Source: an uncultured Bacilli bacterium
GTDB taxonomy: Bacteria; Bacillota_I; Bacilli_A; RF39; UBA660
NCBI GenBank assembly: GCA_949840855.1
Contig: CATKYP010000007.1
Span: 1 to 16,711, forward strand
DNA: 16,711 nt
Direction of reading: 5' to 3'
Of the stretch, positions 6,299 to 14,422 are shown one piece after another; position 1 is the stretch's first letter; the number at the start of each line of letters is the position of its first letter. The position numbers were made by a program, and so were the translations under genes. Under the pieces are notes generated by a model. That model saw nothing but the letters and a program-made list of their open reading frames with translations, was not told the origin of the DNA and ran no database searches.

Positions 6299-7567
6299 TT
6301 ATCTTCTACTATATCCTTTTTTATAGTTTCTTGCTACTAAGCTACCCTCTAATTGTTTATATGTTTCAAGAGCAACTCCAACTACTATAAGCAAGCCTGT
6401 TCCACCAATAGATACACTAGTTGGCAAATCTGTTACTTTAGAGAATATAATTGGAAGAGCTGCTATTATTACTAAGAAAAGCGCTCCTAATACTGTTATT
6501 CTTGATAAAATCTTACTAAGATATTTTTCAGTATCTTTTCCTGGTCTTATACCTGGAATATATCCACCACTTTCTTGTAAATTCTTCGCGAATTCGTCTG
6601 GCTTCATTTGAATAAATGTATAAAAGTAAGAGAATAGAAAAATAAATGCTACATATATAATAAAGCCAACTGGTGTTGAATAATTAAGATATTTTTGTAC
6701 AAATAGTGTAAATCCTTCCTTATTAATAACTGCTGATAAGATGCTTGGTACACTAAGTAGGCTTGATGCAAATATTACTGGAATAACATTTGCTGTATTG
6801 ATCTTTATTGGCATATATGATGTGTTATCCTTATATGTAGATGAAGACTTATTTGCGTACTGTATTGGTACTCTTCTTTCTGATTCTTGGATAAATATTA
6901 CTCCAATTAAAATTGCTAAATATACTAGGACAAATAATGTGAATTTAACTATTCCAAATGTAGTTTCTTGTACGTTTCCAAATGTAACTAAACTTTGGAA
7001 AGCGGTTATAAACATATCTGGCAAAGTAGCTAAAATACCTGCCATAATAATTAGACTGATACCATTACCTATTCCTTTTTCGCTTATTTGATCACCAAGC
7101 CATAATAAGAAAGCTGTTCCTGCTGTTAGAACTGTTGAAATATATAAATACTCAAATGGAGTTCCACTCTTTCCATAGAAAGCAAAAGCAAAAGCATATC
7201 CTTCAATAAATGCTAGAGCAATTCCAACATATCTTGTTATTCTATTTAATTTTTGTCTTCCTGTATGTCCTTGCTTTGCAAGATCTGATAGATATGGAAT
7301 TATTTCCATTTCTGCCAATTGCATAAATATTGAAGCAGTAATATAAGGTGTAACCCCTAAAGCAAATATTGAGAACTTCTTAAATGCTCCTCCACCCATA
7401 GAGTTTAAAAGTTCAAGAAAACCTAAATTACTAGTTACATTTTCTGTTCCTGGTACTCTTATAGAGCAGCCTAATATAAAGATTGTTAGTATAGCCATTG
7501 TAAATACTATACGTCCTCTTAAATCTTTATTGGCTGGAGCAAATAATTGCTTCATGGTCTTTGACAT
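6299..7567 (-). CDS. secY: Protein translocase subunit SecY
   Basis: SecY is the membrane pore of the Sec translocon, working with SecE, SecG and SecA. The 422-residue protein shows about ten hydrophobic segments. Landmarks are the plug/TM2 region (FALGVTPYITASIFMQL, 68-84), the G..ISEKGIGNG motif before TM5 (158-169), the cytosolic RRVPIQYA (231-238), the GYIPGIRPGKDTEKYL segment (335-350) that docks SecA or the ribosome, and the LEGSLVARNYKKG tail. A strong GAGGTGAT site inside the rplO end drives its start, 1 nt after that stop. Confidence 0.98.
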   Translation of the reverse strand: MSKTMKQLFAPANKDLRGRIVFTMAILTIFILGCSIRVPGTENVTSNLGFLELLNSMGGGAFKKFSIFALGVTPYITASIFMQLAEMEIIPYLSDLAKQGHTGRQKLNRITRYVGIALAFIEGYAFAFAFYGKSGTPFEYLYISTVLTAGTAFLLWLGDQISEKGIGNGISLIIMAGILATLPDMFITAFQSLVTFGNVQETTFGIVKFTLFVLVYLAILIGVIFIQESERRVPIQYANKSSSTYKDNTSYMPIKINTANVIPVIFASSLLSVPSILSAVINKEGFTLFVQKYLNYSTPVGFIIYVAFIFLFSYFYTFIQMKPDEFAKNLQESGGYIPGIRPGKDTEKYLSKILSRITVLGALFLVIIAALPIIFSKVTDLPTSVSIGGTGLLIVVGVALETYKQLEGSLVARNYKKGYSRR

Positions 7568-7568
7568 A

Positions 7569-8012
7569 TTAGATCACCTCTGCTTTGCTTCCTGATTCAT
7601 TTATGCTTTCTAAAGCAGATTTAGAAAACTTATTAGCTTGAATAGTTAATTTTTTTTCTAATTTGCCATCACCTAATACTTTTATACCAGATAATTGATT
7701 TTTAATTATACCTGTTTCTCTTAGTAATGCAGGAGTTACAACAGTTCCGTCTTCAAAACGGTTTAATTCACCAACATTAATTGTAGCATAAACTGTTTTA
7801 AATCTTGCATTCTTGAAACCTCTTTTTGGAATACGACGATATAGTGGTAATTGTCCACCTTCAAATACGGCACTTACTCCGCCACCACTACGAGCATTTT
7901 GACCTTTTTGTCCTTTTCCAGATGTTTTTCCTAATCCACTACCAGAACCACGTCCAACACGTTTTTTAGAATGAGTAGCTCCGATATTTTTTTCTAATTC
8001 ATGTAATTTCAT
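7569..8012 (-). CDS. rplO: Large ribosomal subunit protein uL15
   Basis: L15 is a late-assembling 50S protein whose long basic N-terminal arm threads through 23S rRNA. The 147-residue protein has the Gly/Lys/Arg-rich arm (about 14-46, with VGRGSGSGLGKTSGKG) and the RIPKRGFKN motif (61-69), followed by the globular domain. Its ATG overlaps the rpsE stop by one base (TAATG). The rpmD gene that usually sits between rpsE and rplO is therefore missing. Confidence 0.98.
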   Translation of the reverse strand: MKLHELEKNIGATHSKKRVGRGSGSGLGKTSGKGQKGQNARSGGGVSAVFEGGQLPLYRRIPKRGFKNARFKTVYATINVGELNRFEDGTVVTPALLRETGIIKNQLSGIKVLGDGKLEKKLTIQANKFSKSALESINESGSKAEVI

Positions 8013-8521
8013 TATCCTAATATCTCCTCTACTGTTTTTCCACGAAGTTTTGCTACTTCTTCTGGTGTTTTAATTGATTTAAGCGCATTTATAGCAGCTT
8101 GTGCCATATTTAGTTTTGTTCTTGCTCCTAATGATTTTGATACAATATCACGAATTCCTGCTAATTCTAGGACAGCACGAACTGATCCACCAGCAATAAT
8201 TCCAGTACCAGCTTTTGCAGGTTTTACTATTACTCTTGCAGCTCCACTTACACCTATTGCTTCATGTGCAACTGTACGTCCATCAATTAGAGGTATTTGT
8301 ATGATATTTTTATTAGCAGCTTGAATAGCTTTTTTAATTGCATCAGGTACTTCAGCAGCTTTACCTATACCTAAACCAACTTTTCCTTTTCTATTTCCAA
8401 CAACAACGATAGCTGAAAATCTTCTTTGACGTCCTCCTTTGTTAACTTTAACAACACTTTTTACGTCAATTACTAATTCTTCAAACTCTTTGTTTTTGGG
8501 TTCTATGTTTTTCTTTTGCAT
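8012..8521 (-). CDS. rpsE: Small ribosomal subunit protein uS5
   Basis: S5 guards decoding accuracy and helps unwind mRNA at the 30S entry. The 169-residue protein has the N-terminal dsRNA-binding-like domain with the VNKGGRQRRFSA loop (27-38 region), the site of spectinomycin-resistance changes in other bacteria, and GLGIGKA.EVPDAI. The C-terminal domain contains IAGGSVRAVLELAGI.D and the ending RGKTVEEILG. It begins 11 nt after rplR and overlaps rplO by one base. Confidence 0.98.
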   Translation of the reverse strand: MQKKNIEPKNKEFEELVIDVKSVVKVNKGGRQRRFSAIVVVGNRKGKVGLGIGKAAEVPDAIKKAIQAANKNIIQIPLIDGRTVAHEAIGVSGAARVIVKPAKAGTGIIAGGSVRAVLELAGIRDIVSKSLGARTKLNMAQAAINALKSIKTPEEVAKLRGKTVEEILG

Positions 8522-8532
8522 ACATACCCTCC

Positions 8533-8895
8533 TTAGAACTCTAATCCATTTTCACGTGCAGCTTCAGCTAAAGCTTTTACACGTCCATGATAAAGATATC
8601 CACCTCTATCAAATACTACTTTTGTAATGTTAGACTTTTTTGCATTTTCAGCAACTAATTTTCCAACACTTTTTGCTGCTTCTATGTTACTACCATTAGT
8701 AAGTTTTAAACTTTTATCTAATGAGGAAGCAGATACTAGAGTAGTTTTTGTTTCATCATCAATGATTTGTGCATATATTCCAGTGTTTGATCTGAATACA
8801 CACAATCTTGGTATACTACTTGTACCACTGATATTTTTACGTATACGTTCATGACGTGTTACTCTCATACTATTACGAGACTCTTTTTTTATCAT
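8533..8895 (-). CDS. rplR: Large ribosomal subunit protein uL18
   Basis: L18 binds 5S rRNA together with L5 in the central protuberance. The 120-residue protein has a basic N-terminus (RVTRHERIRKNISGT, 11-25) that contacts RNA, then PRLCVFRSN..IYAQIIDD and the closing VVFDRGGYLYHGRVKALAEAARENGLEF-type ending, which is close to the family consensus. The ATG at 8895 is supported by a GGAAGGAG site about 7 nt upstream. It follows rplF by 17 nt. Confidence 0.98.
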   Translation of the reverse strand: MIKKESRNSMRVTRHERIRKNISGTSSIPRLCVFRSNTGIYAQIIDDETKTTLVSASSLDKSLKLTNGSNIEAAKSVGKLVAENAKKSNITKVVFDRGGYLYHGRVKALAEAARENGLEF

Positions 8896-8912
8896 AATAA
8901 ACTCCTTCCCTA

Positions 8913-9446
8913 CTATTTAGCAGCTTTCTTTCCTTCTTTACGACGAACGTGTTCGTCTTTATAACGAATACCTTTTCCTTTATAAGGTTCAGGCATTCTT
9001 ACTTTTCGGATATTTGCAGCAAATTCTCCAACTTTTATTTTATCAATTCCTTTAACAGTTATTTCTGTGTTACTAGAACTTTCTACTGTTAATCCTTCTG
9101 GAACTTCCATTTCTACTGGATGAGAATAACCAGCATTAACTGTAAGTTTCTTAGCTTGAACGTTGAAACGATAACCTACACCAATAATTTCAAGTGCTTT
9201 TTGAAATCCATCTGTTACTCCCTCAATCATATTTGTAATTAAGGCATTCATTGTTCCATGGTTAGCTTTATAGTTATCATTTTTACGTTCTAGAGTAATC
9301 TTGTTGTTTTCTTGCTTTATTGTAATACCCTCTAATAGTTTTTCTTGTAATGTTCCTTTAGGACCTTTTACAATAACATAATCATTTTCTTCTGTTACTG
9401 TAACACTTTCTGGAACATTTATGATACGATTTCCAATACGGCTCAT
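8913..9446 (-). CDS. rplF: Large ribosomal subunit protein uL6
   Basis: L6 lies at the base of the L7/L12 stalk near the factor-binding site. The 177-residue protein has the two-repeat architecture of the family. It opens MSRIGNRII.VP, has a VKGPKGTL element (27-34), and ends with the conserved KVRMPEPYKGKGIRYKDEHV region plus a basic tail (RRKEGKKAAK). It is 26 nt after rpsH with a clear AGGAGGTG site. No anomaly is visible. Confidence 0.98.
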   Translation of the reverse strand: MSRIGNRIINVPESVTVTEENDYVIVKGPKGTLQEKLLEGITIKQENNKITLERKNDNYKANHGTMNALITNMIEGVTDGFQKALEIIGVGYRFNVQAKKLTVNAGYSHPVEMEVPEGLTVESSSNTEITVKGIDKIKVGEFAANIRKVRMPEPYKGKGIRYKDEHVRRKEGKKAAK

Positions 9447-9472
9447 TTTGACACCTCCTTATATTTTATTTA

Positions 9473-9862
9473 TTACCAAATATAAGCTAGAACTTCTCCA
9501 CCTATATTTTCTTTGCGAGCTTCTTTATCTGTCATAATTCCACGTGATGTTGAAATAATTGCTATACCTAATCCATTCAACACCTTAGGAATTTCATTAT
9601 TTTTAGCATAAACGCGAAGTCCTGGTTTGGAAATTCTTTTTAGTCCAGTGATTACTCTTTCTTTGTTTTCAGCATATTTTAGTGAAACACTAAGAGTTCT
9701 ACCTTCTACTTTATATTCATTTATAAATCCTTCTTCTTTTAAGATTCTTGCTATTTCATTCTTAATTTTAGAAGTTGGGATTTCAACGGTTTCATAACGC
9801 ATTTGATTTGCATTACGAATACGTGTTAACATATCTGCAATTGTATCTGTTACTACTGCCAT
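9473..9862 (-). CDS. rpsH: Small ribosomal subunit protein uS8
   Basis: S8 binds helix 21 of 16S rRNA and is a primary assembly protein. In E. coli it also represses the spc operon; no equivalent mRNA site was identified here. The 129-residue protein starts with the D.IADMLTRIRNANQ helix (5-20), has the Lys-rich AKNNEIP.VLNGLGI region, and ends with the STSRG.MTDKEAR...GGEVLAYIW consensus. It sits between rpsN (19 nt) and rplF (26 nt). Confidence 0.98.
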   Translation of the reverse strand: MAVVTDTIADMLTRIRNANQMRYETVEIPTSKIKNEIARILKEEGFINEYKVEGRTLSVSLKYAENKERVITGLKRISKPGLRVYAKNNEIPKVLNGLGIAIISTSRGIMTDKEARKENIGGEVLAYIW

Positions 9863-9881
9863 AATTAATCCTCCTTTCCAA

Positions 9882-10067
9882 TTACCAGCTTGATTTTTTT
9901 ACACCTGGTATTTGTCCTTTATAAGCTAATTCGCGAAAACATATACGACATATTCCAAATTTGCTCATTACAGCGTGTGGTCTACCACAACGTGCACAAC
10001 GAGTATATTCACGTACTTTAAATTTTGGCTTTCTACTCGCTTTTACAATCATACTTTTTTTTGCCAT
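9882..10067 (-). CDS. rpsN: Small ribosomal subunit protein uS14, short zinc-binding type
   Basis: S14 packs in the 30S head near S3 and S10. This is the short 61-residue zinc form, with CxxC-x12-CxxC ligands Cys24, Cys27, Cys40 and Cys43. The second half reads like a consensus C+ S14 (CARCGRPH, FGICRICFRELAYKGQIPG, SSW end). Its place between rplE and rpsH is the normal spc position. This window shows no zinc-independent copy. Confidence 0.98.
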   Translation of the reverse strand: MAKKSMIVKASRKPKFKVREYTRCARCGRPHAVMSKFGICRICFRELAYKGQIPGVKKSSW

Positions 10068-10081
10068 TTTTCACCCTCCAA

Positions 10082-10621
10082 TTACTTTCTAAAAGGAATT
10101 CCTAATTCATTTAATAAATCAAATGCTTCTTCATTTGTTTTTGCTGTTGTTACAAAAACTATGTCCATACCACGAACTTTAACAACGTCGTCGAAGTTAA
10201 TTTCTGGAAAAATTAATTGTTCTTTGATTCCCATCGTGTAATTACCACGTCCATCAAAAGCTTTTGGACTTACTCCACGAAAATCTCTAACAACTGGTAG
10301 TGCTATTGATATTAATTTATCCATAAAGTTATACATATTTTCCCCACGTAGTGTTACTTTACAACCAATTGCTTGACCTTCTCTAACTTTAAATCCAGCA
10401 ATTGATTTTTTTGCTTTTGTAATTACTGGCTTTTGTCCTGTAATTAGTGCTAAATCATTTGCTGCTGCTTCCATTAATTTTGAGTTTGTTGTAGCATCTC
10501 CTACACCCATATTAACAACGATTTTTTCTAGTTTTGGTACTTCCATTATTGATTTATAATTATATTTATTTTTTAAATTTGGAACAACTTCATTTAAGTA
10601 TTTTTCTTTTAGGCGGTTCAT
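10082..10621 (-). CDS. rplE: Large ribosomal subunit protein uL5
   Basis: L5 binds 5S rRNA in the central protuberance and makes bridge B1b with S13. At 179 residues it matches the family length. Visible features are LEKIVVNMGVGDA (31-43), the LITGQKPVITKAKKSIAGFKVREG segment in two consecutive parts (LITGQKPVITKAKKS and IAGFKVREG), RDFRG and the C-terminal TTAKTNEEAFDLLNELGIPF. It starts 18 nt after rplX with a GGAGGG site. Confidence 0.98.
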   Translation of the reverse strand: MNRLKEKYLNEVVPNLKNKYNYKSIMEVPKLEKIVVNMGVGDATTNSKLMEAAANDLALITGQKPVITKAKKSIAGFKVREGQAIGCKVTLRGENMYNFMDKLISIALPVVRDFRGVSPKAFDGRGNYTMGIKEQLIFPEINFDDVVKVRGMDIVFVTTAKTNEEAFDLLNELGIPFRK

Positions 10622-10639
10622 ATTTTACCCTCCTTCCAA

Positions 10640-10954
10640 TTAATCAAGCTTTTCGTTTGATTTTTTTGCAATTCTTATTTTTTTACCGTTTTTATCAGTT
10701 GTATGTCCTATTCTAGTTCTTTTATTAGTCTTTGGATCAATTATCATAACATTTGAAGCATTTATTGGAGCTTCTTGTTCTATAATTCCACCTGGATTCA
10801 TTCCAGTAGGTTTTTGATGTTTCTTTACTATGTTTACTCCTTCAACAGTTACTTTGTTATTTGCTCTATCTGTTTTGATTATTTTTCCTTCTTTTCCTTT
10901 ATTAGAACCAGCGATAACAACAACTTTATCATTTACTTTAAATTTAAAGCTCAT
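10640..10954 (-). CDS. rplX: Large ribosomal subunit protein uL24
   Basis: L24 starts 50S assembly by binding the 5' domain of 23S rRNA, and it lies by the tunnel exit. The 104-residue protein has the KOW motif near its N-terminus (NDKVVVIAGSNKGKEGKI, 8-25), then NIVKKHQKPT..NPGGIIEQEAPI and a basic C-terminus. The length is normal. The gap to rplN is 11 nt, and a GGAGGA site precedes the ATG. Confidence 0.98.
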   Translation of the reverse strand: MSFKFKVNDKVVVIAGSNKGKEGKIIKTDRANNKVTVEGVNIVKKHQKPTGMNPGGIIEQEAPINASNVMIIDPKTNKRTRIGHTTDKNGKKIRIAKKSNEKLD

Positions 10955-10965
10955 ATTATCCTCCT

Positions 10966-11334
10966 TTATAGTACCTCATTTGCTAAAGATACAATTCTCA
11001 TATAATCCTTATCACGAAGTTCTCTTGCTACTGGTCCAAAAATACGAGTTCCTATTGGACTCTTATCATCCTTTATAATGACACATGCATTATCGTCAAA
11101 TTTAATGTAGCTTCCATCATCGCGACGAACACCTTGCTTAGATCTTACGATAACTGCTTTTACAACTTTTCCTGCTGGGATATTTGAATTTGGAATTGCA
11201 CTTTTTACAGTTCCAACAACAACATCGCCAATGTTTCCAGTTTTGACCTTACTTCCTCCAAGTACACGAATTACTAATAATTCTTTTGCTCCAGAGTTGT
11301 CTGCCACTTTCAATCTACTTTCTTGTTGTAACAT
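10966..11334 (-). CDS. rplN: Large ribosomal subunit protein uL14
   Basis: L14 lies at the subunit interface and is the docking site of the silencing factor RsfS in other bacteria. The 122-residue protein is near consensus: MLQQESRLKVADNSGAKEL, a central GDVVVGTVK..IPN.NIPAGKVVKAVIVR stretch, the basic GVRRDDGS loop, and the ending RELRDKDYMRIVSLA.EVL. It opens the classical spc segment, 22 nt after rpsQ, with no promoter-like gap between S10 and spc genes. Confidence 0.98.
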   Translation of the reverse strand: MLQQESRLKVADNSGAKELLVIRVLGGSKVKTGNIGDVVVGTVKSAIPNSNIPAGKVVKAVIVRSKQGVRRDDGSYIKFDDNACVIIKDDKSPIGTRIFGPVARELRDKDYMRIVSLANEVL

Positions 11335-11356
11335 ATTTTTTCCTCCTTCACTTTAG

Positions 11357-11617
11357 TTATATAATAACTGCTTCTTTTACAATTTCTTTTAAATAGAAAT
11401 GTTTAGTTTTTGATATTGGTCTTGTTGAGACTATTCTAACAGTATCTCCAACTTTTGCCTTATTTGTTTCATCATGTACTGCGTATTTTTTTGAATGTTT
11501 TACTCTTTTATGATATAAAGAATGAGTCTTGTAAGTTTCAACTAACACTGTGATTGTTTTGTTGTTTTTTGCGCTTACAACTTTTCCGACTAGTTCCTTT
11601 TGTATGGCTTTTTCCAT
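11357..11617 (-). CDS. rpsQ: Small ribosomal subunit protein uS17
   Basis: S17 is an early-binding 30S protein with an OB fold. It is 86 residues long and contains GKVVSAKNNKTITVLVE, HSLYHKRVKHSKKYAVHDE (the RNA-binding loop), KVGDTVRIVSTRPISKTKHF and an EIV-type ending. The start lies 1 nt after the rpmC stop, and its GGAGG ribosome binding site is inside the rpmC 3' end, so the pair is probably coupled. Confidence 0.98.
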   Translation of the reverse strand: MEKAIQKELVGKVVSAKNNKTITVLVETYKTHSLYHKRVKHSKKYAVHDETNKAKVGDTVRIVSTRPISKTKHFYLKEIVKEAVII

Positions 11618-11618
11618 T

Positions 11619-11825
11619 TTATGCGGCCTCCTTCTCTACATTCTCACGTTCTTTAAGAACTGTTTTCATTCTAGCAACGGTGTGTCTAAGTTCTCTAAGT
11701 CTTGAAGGTTTTTCTATGTTACCTGTTGCTTGTTGAAAACGTAAGTTAAATATTTCTTCTTTTGTTTCCTTGATTTTTACTTGTATTTCTTCTGTTGATA
11801 ATTCTCTAATTTCCTTAACCTTCAT
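11619..11825 (-). CDS. rpmC: Large ribosomal subunit protein uL29
   Basis: L29 is a small two-helix protein at the tunnel exit, part of the docking area for SRP and trigger factor. I take the ATG at 11825 as the start (68 residues, MKVKEIRELSTEE). A GGTGGTGA site lies 5 nt before it, and the product fits family length. The ATG at 11840 would add five residues, lie within rplP and have no such site. The LRFQQATGNIEKPSRLRELRH segment is conserved in two parts. It begins 1 nt after the rplP stop. Confidence 0.95.
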   Translation of the reverse strand: MKVKEIRELSTEEIQVKIKETKEEIFNLRFQQATGNIEKPSRLRELRHTVARMKTVLKERENVEKEAA

Positions 11826-11826
11826 T

Positions 11827-12246
11827 TTACTCACCACCATTTTCTTTCTTTACGAATTTTGTTTTTATTGGTAATTTGTGGCTTGCAAGTCGTAGAGCTT
11901 CACGAGCTACTTCTTCAGTTACTCCAGCAATTTCAAACATAATCTTGCCTTCTTTAACAACAGCAACCCACCCTTCTACATTACCTTTACCTTTTCCTTG
12001 ACGAGTACCTATTGGCTTTTTAGTAAGTGGCATATGTGGGAAAATATTTATCCATACTTTTCCTCCACGTTTCATATAACGTGTCATAGCAATACGTGCA
12101 GCTTCTATTTGATTTGCAGTGATCCAAGCACCTTCTTTAGCTTGTAATCCATATTCTCCGAAACTTAATGTTGTGTTTCCACGAGAATGCCCTTCGTGAG
12201 GTAATCTATGAACACGACGATATTTTGTTCTTGATGGTATTAACAT
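11827..12246 (-). CDS. rplP: Large ribosomal subunit protein uL16
   Basis: L16 sits next to the A-site tRNA and the peptidyl transferase centre and binds late. The 139-residue protein has the family's QIEAARIAMTRYMKRGGKVWI run (47-66), KKPIGTRQGKGKG.VEGWVAVVK and the ending EEVAREALRLASHKLPIKTKF in two adjoining parts. The N-terminal HRLPHEGHSRGN replaces the more common basic HRGKMRGRAKGG; I recall similar versions in Erysipelotrichia, so it is probably lineage-specific. It starts 2 nt after rpsC. Confidence 0.97.
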   Translation of the reverse strand: MLIPSRTKYRRVHRLPHEGHSRGNTTLSFGEYGLQAKEGAWITANQIEAARIAMTRYMKRGGKVWINIFPHMPLTKKPIGTRQGKGKGNVEGWVAVVKEGKIMFEIAGVTEEVAREALRLASHKLPIKTKFVKKENGGE

Positions 12247-12248
12247 AA

Positions 12249-12914
12249 TTATTTACCTCCCTCGTGATTATTTACATTTCTCTTACTTGCTAAAATTTCA
12301 CCTTTATATATCCATACTTTTACACCGATTTTTCCAAATGTTGTATCAGCTTCACTTGTTGCATAGTCAACATCTGCTCTTAATGTATGTAGAGGAATAG
12401 TTCCTTCAGTATAGCCTTCTGGACGAGCCATATCAGCTCCACCAAGTCTTCCTGAAACTTTAGTTTTTATTCCTTTAGCTCCCGCTTTCATTGCATTTCT
12501 TATAGCACGTTTTTGAGCCATACGGAATGATGCTCTATTAGTAATTTGATTTGCTATAGAATCTGCTACTAATTGTGCATTTAAATCAGCTTTCTTTATA
12601 TCGACAATTGAAATTTGAATATTTTCGCCTGTTAAATTTGAAAGCTTTTTCTTTAATTTTTCTATTTCTTCTCCACCTTTTCCTATTAATACACCAGGTT
12701 TAGAAGTGTGAACTGTTACTTCGCATTTTTTAGAAGTTCTTTCAATTTCAAGTTTAGCAATGCCAGCATTTTTTAGATTTTTATCAAAATACTCACGAAT
12801 TTTAATATCTTGAATTAAACTTTTGGAAAAATCTTTTTTATCTGCATACCATTTAGCTTCCCAGTCTTTATTGATGCCAAGTCTAAGTCCATTAGGATTA
12901 ACTTTTTGTCCCAT
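12249..12914 (-). CDS. rpsC: Small ribosomal subunit protein uS3
   Basis: S3 lines the mRNA entry of the 30S head and contributes to helicase activity. The 221-residue protein opens MGQKVNPNGLRLGI. It has a type II KH domain with the GKGG loop (78-81) and a basic helix around residues 127-150 (RMAQKRAIRNAMKAGAKGIK) holding the positions linked to mRNA unwinding. The C-terminal domain contains GRLGGADMAR, TLRADVDYA and GVKVWI.KGE. It follows rplV by 18 nt. Confidence 0.98.
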   Translation of the reverse strand: MGQKVNPNGLRLGINKDWEAKWYADKKDFSKSLIQDIKIREYFDKNLKNAGIAKLEIERTSKKCEVTVHTSKPGVLIGKGGEEIEKLKKKLSNLTGENIQISIVDIKKADLNAQLVADSIANQITNRASFRMAQKRAIRNAMKAGAKGIKTKVSGRLGGADMARPEGYTEGTIPLHTLRADVDYATSEADTTFGKIGVKVWIYKGEILASKRNVNNHEGGK

Positions 12915-12932
12915 AGCTTTTTCCTCCTATCT

Positions 12933-13265
12933 TTATTTTGTAGCCACTACTATTGTTATGTGACTAGTTCTTCTATCTTTATGTCCAATGTGAGAACGTG
13001 AATCAAAGAAATGACGTTTCATAACTGGACCAGCATCTACTCTTGCTTCTTTAACGTATAATGTTTCAGCATCTGCGCCATTATTATTTACAGCATTTGC
13101 AATTGCAGAGTCTAAAACTTTTTTAATAAGTCGCGCTGACTTTTTATTTATATTATTTAATATGGTTTCTGCATCCTCTACTTTTTTTCCTCTTATTAAG
13201 TCAATTGTTATTCTTGTTCTAATAGGTGAGGTACGAAGTGATTTAGCTACCGCTCTTGCTTCCAT
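12933..13265 (-). CDS. rplV: Large ribosomal subunit protein uL22 with a divergent tunnel hairpin
   Basis: L22 lines the nascent-peptide tunnel with a long beta-hairpin. The 110-residue protein has normal flanks: ARAVAKSLRTSPIRTR (3-18) and RRTSHITIVV (98-107). The hairpin tip (85-97) reads HFFDSRSHIGHKD, whereas bacterial consensus at these positions is about IMPRAKGRADRIL with a conserved GRA. The length between flanks is unchanged. The other two reading frames do not restore the consensus, so this is not a double frameshift. It lies between rpsS (24 nt) and rpsC (18 nt). Confidence 0.96.
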   Translation of the reverse strand: MEARAVAKSLRTSPIRTRITIDLIRGKKVEDAETILNNINKKSARLIKKVLDSAIANAVNNNGADAETLYVKEARVDAGPVMKRHFFDSRSHIGHKDRRTSHITIVVATK

Positions 13266-13289
13266 ATATTTTCCTCCTAGTCATTAGTT

Positions 13290-13559
13290 TTATTTTTTCT
13301 TATCTTGTCCATGTCCACCAAATTTACGAGTTAATGCAAATTCACCTAATTTATGTCCAACCATATCTTCAGTTACATAAACGGGAATAAACTCTCTACC
13401 GTTGTGAACCGCAAATGTATGTCCTATAAAATCAGGATAAATAGTGGAACGGCGTGACCATGTCTTAATGACTTCTTTTTTTCCAGATTCATTTAACTTT
13501 TGAACTTTTTTTAGCAACCTTTTGAATACATAAGGTCCTTTTTTTAAACTTCTAGCCAT
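13290..13559 (-). CDS. rpsS: Small ribosomal subunit protein uS19
   Basis: S19 pairs with S13 in the 30S head and contacts bridge B1a and tRNA. The 89-residue protein is close to consensus: MARSLKKGPYV, IKTWSRRSTIYPDFIGHTFAVHNGREF (split around 33-57), PVYVTEDMVGHKLGEFALTR and a GGHGQDKKK tail. The start follows rplB by 16 nt with an AAGGAT-type site. Confidence 0.98.
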   Translation of the reverse strand: MARSLKKGPYVFKRLLKKVQKLNESGKKEVIKTWSRRSTIYPDFIGHTFAVHNGREFIPVYVTEDMVGHKLGEFALTRKFGGHGQDKKK

Positions 13560-13575
13560 TTTTAATCATCCTTTC

Positions 13576-14406
13576 CTATTTACTATTACGACGACGCATA
13601 ATTAACTTATCTGATTGTTTTTTCTTACGTGTCTTATAACCAAGCGCTGGTTTACCCCAAGGTGTAACTGGTGCTTTACGTCCAACTGGTGCACGTCCTT
13701 CACCACCACCATGTGGATGGTCATTAGGATTCATAACAGAACCACGAACTGTTGGACGAATACCCATATGACGTTTACGTCCTGCTTTTCCTAATTTTAC
13801 AAGAGATGAATCTTCATTTCCAACTTCACCTATTGTTGCCATACAAGTTCCTAAAACCTTTCTTTGCTCTCCACTAGACAGGCGTAACATTACATATTTG
13901 TTTTCACGTCCTAGTATTTGAGCAGAACTACCAGCAGAACGTGCTAATTCTCCTCCTTTTCCTGGACGAAGCTCTATATTGTGTACTAATGTTCCTACTG
14001 GAATACTTGTAAGTGGTAATGCATTTCCAACTTTGATATCCGCATTTTCACCAGATATTATTTTACTTCCTACTTCTAAGCCTTTTGGAGCGATAATATA
14101 TCTTTTTTCTCCATCAACATAAGTAATTAGAGCAATATTAGCTGTTCTATTTGGGTCGTATTCGATACTTGATACTGTACCAGGTATGTTGAATTTATTT
14201 CTCTTGAAATCAATGATACGATATTTTCTTTTTACTCCTCCACCTTGATGACGAACAGTTATTTTTCCTTGATTATTACGTCCGCTTTTCTTTGCTAATG
14301 TTTTTGTTAAACTTTTTTCTGGAGTAGTTTTAGTAATTTCTTCATTAATTAATGTACTCATTTTTCTACGACCTGGTGTAGTAGGTTTATAATTTCTTAT
14401 TGCCAT
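13576..14406 (-). CDS. rplB: Large ribosomal subunit protein uL2
   Basis: L2 is a primary 23S rRNA-binding protein needed for subunit joining and peptidyl transferase structure. The 276-residue protein has the basic N-terminal extension (MAIRNYKPTTPGRR), the OB and SH3-like RNA-binding domain (about 60-200), and the conserved C-terminal MNPNDHPHGGGEGR loop, with His230 at the position of the functionally important histidine. It ends with KTRKKK and a basic tail. The stop is TAG. Spacing on both sides is 16 nt. Confidence 0.99.
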   Translation of the reverse strand: MAIRNYKPTTPGRRKMSTLINEEITKTTPEKSLTKTLAKKSGRNNQGKITVRHQGGGVKRKYRIIDFKRNKFNIPGTVSSIEYDPNRTANIALITYVDGEKRYIIAPKGLEVGSKIISGENADIKVGNALPLTSIPVGTLVHNIELRPGKGGELARSAGSSAQILGRENKYVMLRLSSGEQRKVLGTCMATIGEVGNEDSSLVKLGKAGRKRHMGIRPTVRGSVMNPNDHPHGGGEGRAPVGRKAPVTPWGKPALGYKTRKKKQSDKLIMRRRNSK

Positions 14407-14422
14407 AATTTATTTCTCCTTT

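Noticed and set aside
6741..7091. Plus-strand open frames such as 6741-7091, 300-533 and 9975-10241
   Set aside because: They lie antisense to well-supported genes, have no family resemblance or good ribosome binding site, and are expected by chance in AT-rich DNA.
12975..13013. A pair of compensating frameshifts producing the odd L22 hairpin
   Set aside because: Translating the stretch in the two other minus frames does not restore the consensus; one gives a stop and the other unrelated residues.
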